NCBI GenBank assembly: GCA_019105045.1
Contig: JAHRWT010000091.1
Coordinates: 1-64,000 of the forward strand
DNA: 64,000 bases
Source: Sterolibacterium sp.
Lineage (GTDB): Bacteria > Pseudomonadota > Gammaproteobacteria > Burkholderiales > Rhodocyclaceae
Direction of reading: 5' to 3'
Shown here: piece by piece, positions 58,900 to 64,000 of the stretch
Numbering within the stretch: position 1 is the first letter of the stretch
Layout: every line of letters begins with the position of its first letter
The notes under the pieces: model-generated
Seen by the model: only the letters and a program-made list of their open reading frames with translations
Database searches by the model: none
Told to the model about the DNA's origin: nothing
Program-made: the position numbers and the translations under genes

Positions 58900-61203
58900 T
58901 CAGCCACGGCGGGCATCGATAACTCCCGGCACGTCATGCACCAGATTCAGCAGGCGCTGCAATTCCGCCGTGCCATGCAGCTCGATGGTGAATGACATGC
59001 GCGCCTGGGCATTGCGCGTCGATGTCTTGACCGCATTGACATTGACCCGTTCTCGCGAGAAGACTTCGGAGATGTCACGCAACAGCCCCTGACGATCGAG
59101 CGCATCAACCACGATCAGCACGCTGTAGAGGTTCTGCCCGCACACACTGTGCTGTCCCCAGGCGGTTTCGATGACACGTTCGGGATTGCGCCCGGCCAGA
59201 TGTTCAAAAGTCCGGCAATCCCGGCGATGAATGGATACGCCCTTGCCACGCGTGACGAAGCCGGCAATCTCATCCGGCGGCACCGGCCGGCAGCAGCGCG
59301 CAAGCTGGGTCAGCAGATTATCCACGCCCACCACCAGCACGCCGCTGGCTTGCTGTCGCCGGCTGTGGCGCAGTTGTATGGCCGGCGCCGCCTCTGCTTC
59401 ATGCGCCAGCTCATCGGCCTCGCCATGCAGGGCCCGATGCAGGTTGCGCAAGCCCAGTTCGCCCCGCCCGGCGGCACGATACAGTTCTTCTGTCGACTTG
59501 AAACGCAGACGGCTGGCCAAGGTATCGAGATTGAACTGACTCTGTCCTTCGCGCTGCAATTCGCGCGCAATCAGCGCCCGCCCCTGGCTTTGCAGGGCCT
59601 CATCCTCCTGCGCGGCAAACCATTGCCGCACTTTCTGCCGGGCACGCGATGTGGCGAGATAAGCCTGGGCCGGATTCAGCCAGTCGCGCGAGGGCGCCCC
59701 CTGCCTGGCCGTGATAATCTCGACCTGCTGGCCATTGTTGAGCGGCGTATTGAGCGCGACCAGCTGACCATCGACACGCGCGCCTCGGCAGCGGTGTCCC
59801 AGATCGGTATGCAGGCGATAGGCAAAATCCAGAGGCGTGGCGCCACGGGCCAGATCGAAGACACGACCCTGCGGTGTCAGCACATAAATCGTATCGTTGA
59901 GCTCCGCCTGCTTGAAATGCGCGATCCATTCACTGCTGTCGGCAATTTCATCGCGCCACGACAACAGCTGGCGCAGCCAGGAAATCTTGTCGTTGTAGGC
60001 ATGATCCGCCGCACTGGATTCTTCGGAATGACCACTTTCCTTGTAACGCCAGTGCGCCGCCACGCCCAGCTCGGAGTGGTAGTGCATTTCATACGTGCGG
60101 ATCTGCACTTCAAAAGGCCGGCCATCTTCGGCAATCACCGCCGTGTGCAGCGAACGATAGTTGTTGCCCTTGGGCTGGGCGATGTAATCGTCGAACTCTC
60201 CGGGCACGGGCTGCCAGCGCTGATGCACCACGCTCAAAGCGGTATAACAATCCTTGATTTCCGGCACCAGGATGCGCAGGGCGCGCACGTCATAGACTTC
60301 ATCGAACTCCAGCCGCTTGCTGCGCATCTTGTTCCAGATGCTGTAGATGTGCTTGGGCCGCCCCTGAACTTCTGCCTGGATACCCGCCACCGCCATTTCG
60401 GCCTTGAGGCGCACCATGGTGGTTTCGATGAACTGCTCGCGCTCGGTGCGGCGCTCATCCAGCATTTTGGCAATGCGCTTGTAGATATCCGGTTCAAGAA
60501 AGCGGAAGGAAAGGTCTTCGATTTCCCATTTCAACTGCCAGACACCCAGGCGATTGGCCAGCGGCGCGTAGATTTCCATGCTTTCGTGCGCCAACTGTTC
60601 GCGCACCGGACCGGGATGCCCGGTCATGAAACGCAGGGTCTGATTGCGGCTGGCCAGGCGCAGCAGCACGACACGGATATCCTCCACCATGGCCAGCAGC
60701 ATCTTGCGCAGGGTTTCGGCCTGCAGCCTGGCTTCGGGCGACGTACCACGCTGGTTGTGGGCCAGCGGCCGCAAGATGTTCAGGCGTTTCAGGCCATCGA
60801 TCAACTGCGCCACCGGTGCCCCGAAGCGGGTGATGATGTCTTCCTGCCAATCCTTTTTCGTCTGCAACTCGGCTTCGGCCAGACTGGCCACGCCAAACAG
60901 CAAGGCAGCCAGTCGCGCATCACGATCCAGATTCAGCACGGCGCAGGCACGCGCCATGCCCACGGCGTGGTCCAGATACAACTCGCCCGTGCCCAGTGTT
61001 GCCCCGGCATAGCATTCGCTGGCGAACTGCAAGGCGGTTTCGATCTCGGCCCGGCTGCCTTCCGGCAGACCGGCTGCCAGACTATCCACCAGCGCCAGCG
61101 TCAGCGCCTCTGCGCTCATGCCGGCATCGACAGGCACGGTTGCCGCAGCGGCATCGGCCGTCAGCATGGGCAGGGGCAAGGGTAAAGAATGCGCAACAGT
61201 CAT
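58900..61203 (-). CDS. relA: (p)ppGpp synthetase RelA (degenerate HD hydrolase domain)
   Basis: Synthetase region GEFDDYIAQPKGNNYRSLHTAVIAEDGRPFEVQIRTYEMHYHSELGVAAHWRYKE (EFDD type), TGS and ACT domains; hydrolase region lacks the HD dyad. Confidence 0.94.
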   Translation of the reverse strand: MTVAHSLPLPLPMLTADAAAATVPVDAGMSAEALTLALVDSLAAGLPEGSRAEIETALQFASECYAGATLGTGELYLDHAVGMARACAVLNLDRDARLAALLFGVASLAEAELQTKKDWQEDIITRFGAPVAQLIDGLKRLNILRPLAHNQRGTSPEARLQAETLRKMLLAMVEDIRVVLLRLASRNQTLRFMTGHPGPVREQLAHESMEIYAPLANRLGVWQLKWEIEDLSFRFLEPDIYKRIAKMLDERRTEREQFIETTMVRLKAEMAVAGIQAEVQGRPKHIYSIWNKMRSKRLEFDEVYDVRALRILVPEIKDCYTALSVVHQRWQPVPGEFDDYIAQPKGNNYRSLHTAVIAEDGRPFEVQIRTYEMHYHSELGVAAHWRYKESGHSEESSAADHAYNDKISWLRQLLSWRDEIADSSEWIAHFKQAELNDTIYVLTPQGRVFDLARGATPLDFAYRLHTDLGHRCRGARVDGQLVALNTPLNNGQQVEIITARQGAPSRDWLNPAQAYLATSRARQKVRQWFAAQEDEALQSQGRALIARELQREGQSQFNLDTLASRLRFKSTEELYRAAGRGELGLRNLHRALHGEADELAHEAEAAPAIQLRHSRRQQASGVLVVGVDNLLTQLARCCRPVPPDEIAGFVTRGKGVSIHRRDCRTFEHLAGRNPERVIETAWGQHSVCGQNLYSVLIVVDALDRQGLLRDISEVFSRERVNVNAVKTSTRNAQARMSFTIELHGTAELQRLLNLVHDVPGVIDARRG

Positions 61204-61290
61204 TCGCGAATTATCCCAGATTGGCAGCCTGCCTGATGTGCCTCGGTTTCCTCGACAACGGGCAGACCAGGCAAAATTGGTCTGTGCAGT

Positions 61291-61321
61291 TTGTTTCATC
61301 CTGGATTTTCATCGCTATAAT
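61291..61321 (+). promoter_or_regulatory. Sigma-70-type promoter candidate for fabI
   Basis: TTGTTT (61291) - 19 nt - TATAAT (61316-61321) about 30 bp upstream of the fabI start; long spacer. Confidence 0.5.
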
Positions 61322-61350
61322 TCCCGGGTTGAATTACTTGGGAACGCATC

Positions 61351-62148
61351 ATGGGTTTTCTCTCCGGCAAACGCATACTCATTACCGGCCTGCTTTCCAA
61401 CCGCTCGATTGCCTACGGCATTGCCCAGGCCATGCACCGTGAAGGCGCCGAACTGGCTTTCACCTATCAGAATGAACGCGTGCAGGATCGCGTTGCCAAA
61501 CTGGCGGCAGACTTCGGCAATGCCCCCTTGTTTGCCTGCGATGTCGCCGAAGACGCGCAGATCACCCAGCTTTTCGACAGCATCCGGGCGCAGTGGGGTT
61601 ATCTCGATGGCCTGGTGCATTCCATTGCCTTCGCGCCCAACGAAGCCCTGGAGGGTGATTTCCTGGACGGCCTCTCGCGCGAGGCCTTCCGCATTTCGCA
61701 AGAAGTTTCCTCCTACAGCTTCCCCGCACTGGCCAAAGGCGCGCGACCGTTGATGCAGGGCCGCAACGGCGCCTTGCTGACGCTCAGCTATCTGGGCGCA
61801 GTACGCACCATGCCCAACTACAACATCATGGGTCTGGCCAAGGCCAGCCTGGAAGCCTCGGTGCGTTACATGGCCGCCAGCCTCGGCCCGCAAGGCACAC
61901 GAGTGAACGCCATTTCCGCCGGCCCGATCAAGACACTGGCTGCATCGGGTATCGGCAGCTTCGGCAAGCTGCTGGCCTACAACTCGCATCATGCGCCCCT
62001 GCGTCGCAACGTCACCATCGAAGAAGTCGGCAATGCCGCCGCTTTCCTCTGTTCCGACCTGGCCAGCGGCATCACCGGCGAAATCATGTATGTGGACGGT
62101 GGCTTCAACACCACTGCCCTGGGTAACGCCGATCCCATGAGCAGCTAA
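61351..62148 (+). CDS. fabI: Enoyl-ACP reductase FabI
   Basis: [40 protein letters not shown]...; [23 protein letters not shown]; full-length. Confidence 0.97.
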   Translation: MGFLSGKRILITGLLSNRSIAYGIAQAMHREGAELAFTYQNERVQDRVAKLAADFGNAPLFACDVAEDAQITQLFDSIRAQWGYLDGLVHSIAFAPNEALEGDFLDGLSREAFRISQEVSSYSFPALAKGARPLMQGRNGALLTLSYLGAVRTMPNYNIMGLAKASLEASVRYMAASLGPQGTRVNAISAGPIKTLAASGIGSFGKLLAYNSHHAPLRRNVTIEEVGNAAAFLCSDLASGITGEIMYVDGGFNTTALGNADPMSS

Positions 62149-62184
62149 GAACGCTGACTGGCCGCCATCGAGGCTGAGCGCATA

Positions 62185-62226
62185 ACAAAAGGCCCGGTTC
62201 GCGATGCGTTCCGGGCCTTTTGTTTT
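62185..62226 (+). terminator. Rho-independent terminator after fabI (possibly bidirectional)
   Basis: acaaaaggcccgg - 13 nt loop - ccgggccttttgt, perfect 13-bp arms followed by tttg. Confidence 0.85.
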
Positions 62227-62294
62227 GTCTGTGTCGATGCGTCCGGCTTTCCGCAGCCAAGCACAACCGCCGCATCAACAGTATCAAGCCTGCA

Positions 62295-64000
62295 TCACTG
62301 CGTATCCTTGCGCTCCAGAACCGCTTTTTTGATCTCTACCGGATACTTCTGCCGCAGGCTTGCCAGCCAGGCCGAAAATTCTTCTTCGGCAACGATGCGC
62401 GCATATTCGCCTTGCAGATTTTTTGTCTGTGTCTCATCGGCATCTGCCCTGGGCAGCACCTGCCCAATACGATACAAAGCGTAGTCCCCCTCTCCCAGGG
62501 CAACCCCCGTATATACCGGCAGTTTCTGCGAGCCCCCCACGTTCAGCTTGAAAATGGCACGCAGGGCCGCTGCCGGTGGCAGGCCTTCGCCGCCCTTGCG
62601 TGAAACCTGCCGGGGCTCACCCCAGGCCAGCGTCACCCCCTCTCCCTTGTTCAGCCGGGACAGTTCGGCCTCACCCTGCTTCTGCGCCAGTTTGGCCGCT
62701 TCATCATGGATCAGGCGCTGTTCGATATCCGCCTTGACCTCATCGAATGGCAGCCGGGCAGCTGGCTTGTGTTCGATGATGCGGGCGGCCAGCAGCGTAT
62801 TTGGCGCGACTTCGATCGCTTCGGTATTGTGTTTTTCCTTGACGACATCATCACTGAACAAGGCAGCAAGCAGGCGAGGGTTGTTGAGCAGACCCGCCGC
62901 CTGGTCACGCGCCAGCCAATCACTTTGCTGCACGGTCAGCTTGAACTTTTCCGCTGTCGGCTGGAGAGTGTCGGCCTGTTCATAGACCATGTTGCCGAAT
63001 GCCTCGGCCTGCTCGGCGTACTGTTGGGCACCTGTCTTGTGCTTGATGGCTTCGACGATTTCATCGCGCACTTCGGCCAGCGGACGCTGCTGTTCACTTT
63101 TGACGTCCTGCAGCTTGATGATGTGAAAGCCAAAATCGGTCTGCACCAGATCACTGATTTCACCGGGCTTGAGTGCAAACACCGCCTCCTCGAAAGGCTT
63201 GACCATGGCACCCCGGGCAAACCAGCCCAGCTCGCCCCCTTGCTGGGCAGAGCCCGGATCCTGCGAATTCTCACGGGCAAGCCTTGCGAAATCCTCCGGC
63301 TTCTGCCGCAGCTCAGCCAGGATTTTCTCGGCCCGGGCCTGTGCGGCCTTGAGGGTGGCGGCATCGGCATCCCGACCGGCAGCCATCAGGATATGACTGG
63401 CATGACGTTCTTCCGGCTGCCTGTATTGATCGGCATGTGTCTGATACCAGCTGGCGACCTCCTGCTCGCTGAACGTCGCCTGTGCTATCAGCGCATCCTG
63501 GCTCAGTACCAGATATTCGGCACGCAGTTGCTCGGGCACTTCAAACAGTTTGCCATTCGCATCGTAGTACTTCCTGGCAGCATCCGCCGCCAGGTTGATC
63601 TCTGCAAAAAACTGGGCCGGCTTGAAACGGACTTCCTCGACACTGCGCACCTCCTGCATGGCCGCCGTCCAGCGCTGTGCCGCAGCCGGGATCGGCGCCG
63701 CGCTTTCCCGCACCGCCCCCAGCAACTGCTGTTGCTGTATTTCCTGACGCAAACGCTGCTCAAACGCTTCCGGACTCATGCCCTGCCCGGCCAGCAGACT
63801 GTCATAGCGCTGGCGGGAAAAGCCCTGTTCATCGTGAAAGGCCGGCACTTCCTGGATGGCCGCGCTCAACTGTGTATCACCGACCAGCAGACGCGACTGG
63901 GCAATCTCCTGCACCAGTATCCGTTGGGTAATCAGGTTATCAAGCACGGCGCGACGCATCTCCGGCGAATCCAGCATTTCTTGCGGCAACTCGCGGCCAA
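62295..64000 (-). CDS. ppiD: Peptidyl-prolyl cis-trans isomerase PpiD-like (SurA_N plus parvulin); N terminus outside window
   Basis: Parvulin core [100 protein letters not shown]; frame open to the window edge. Confidence 0.88.
   Translation of the reverse strand, partial: GRELPQEMLDSPEMRRAVLDNLITQRILVQEIAQSRLLVGDTQLSAAIQEVPAFHDEQGFSRQRYDSLLAGQGMSPEAFEQRLRQEIQQQQLLGAVRESAAPIPAAAQRWTAAMQEVRSVEEVRFKPAQFFAEINLAADAARKYYDANGKLFEVPEQLRAEYLVLSQDALIAQATFSEQEVASWYQTHADQYRQPEERHASHILMAAGRDADAATLKAAQARAEKILAELRQKPEDFARLARENSQDPGSAQQGGELGWFARGAMVKPFEEAVFALKPGEISDLVQTDFGFHIIKLQDVKSEQQRPLAEVRDEIVEAIKHKTGAQQYAEQAEAFGNMVYEQADTLQPTAEKFKLTVQQSDWLARDQAAGLLNNPRLLAALFSDDVVKEKHNTEAIEVAPNTLLAARIIEHKPAARLPFDEVKADIEQRLIHDEAAKLAQKQGEAELSRLNKGEGVTLAWGEPRQVSRKGGEGLPPAAALRAIFKLNVGGSQKLPVYTGVALGEGDYALYRIGQVLPRADADETQTKNLQGEYARIVAEEEFSAWLASLRQKYPVEIKKAVLERKDTQ

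Noticed and set aside
59149-61185. 678-aa plus-strand ORF opposite relA
   Set aside because: Antisense shadow of a well-supported relA; low-complexity composition, no family signature.

Overview
The window is about 64 kb of high-GC, gene-dense bacterial chromosome. Gene content and order suggest a betaproteobacterium, possibly near Rhodocyclales; this is inference, no search was run. I see no prophage, IS element, CRISPR array or rRNA. In order: 3' end of a BNR/Asp-box-like protein; tRNA-Thr(CGT); a NarL-type response regulator and histidine kinase; the minor-pilin/pilY1 cluster (fimT-pilV-pilW-pilX-pilY1-pilE); htpG behind a near-consensus sigma-32 promoter; greB; a PAS-GGDEF-EAL protein; DUF465; a second kinase/NarL regulator pair; a second GGDEF-EAL protein behind a 13-C homopolymer; a chemotaxis cluster (cheY, mcp, STAS, cheA, mcp, cheW, cheR, cheD, cheB, cheD2); a TonB-dependent receptor; an SSF symporter; ubiB; a Gcr-type 'site-specific recombinase' membrane protein; tamA-tamB; mltD; a peptide ABC transporter operon with two tandem binding proteins and an apparently exported M3 peptidase; type II thioesterase; SRPBCC protein; relA; fabI; and a truncated ppiD. 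The most interesting signals are in the chemotaxis cluster. One chemoreceptor-like protein has a C-terminal extension with a CheZ-like FQDxxxQ motif and ends in KIELF, a tail shared with the second CheD, while no cheZ is visible. CheA carries two MshEN-like (potential c-di-GMP binding) motifs. The other MCP ends in a GFERF pentapeptide on a flexible linker. Short tandem repeats of 7-12 bp recur in at least six spacers.
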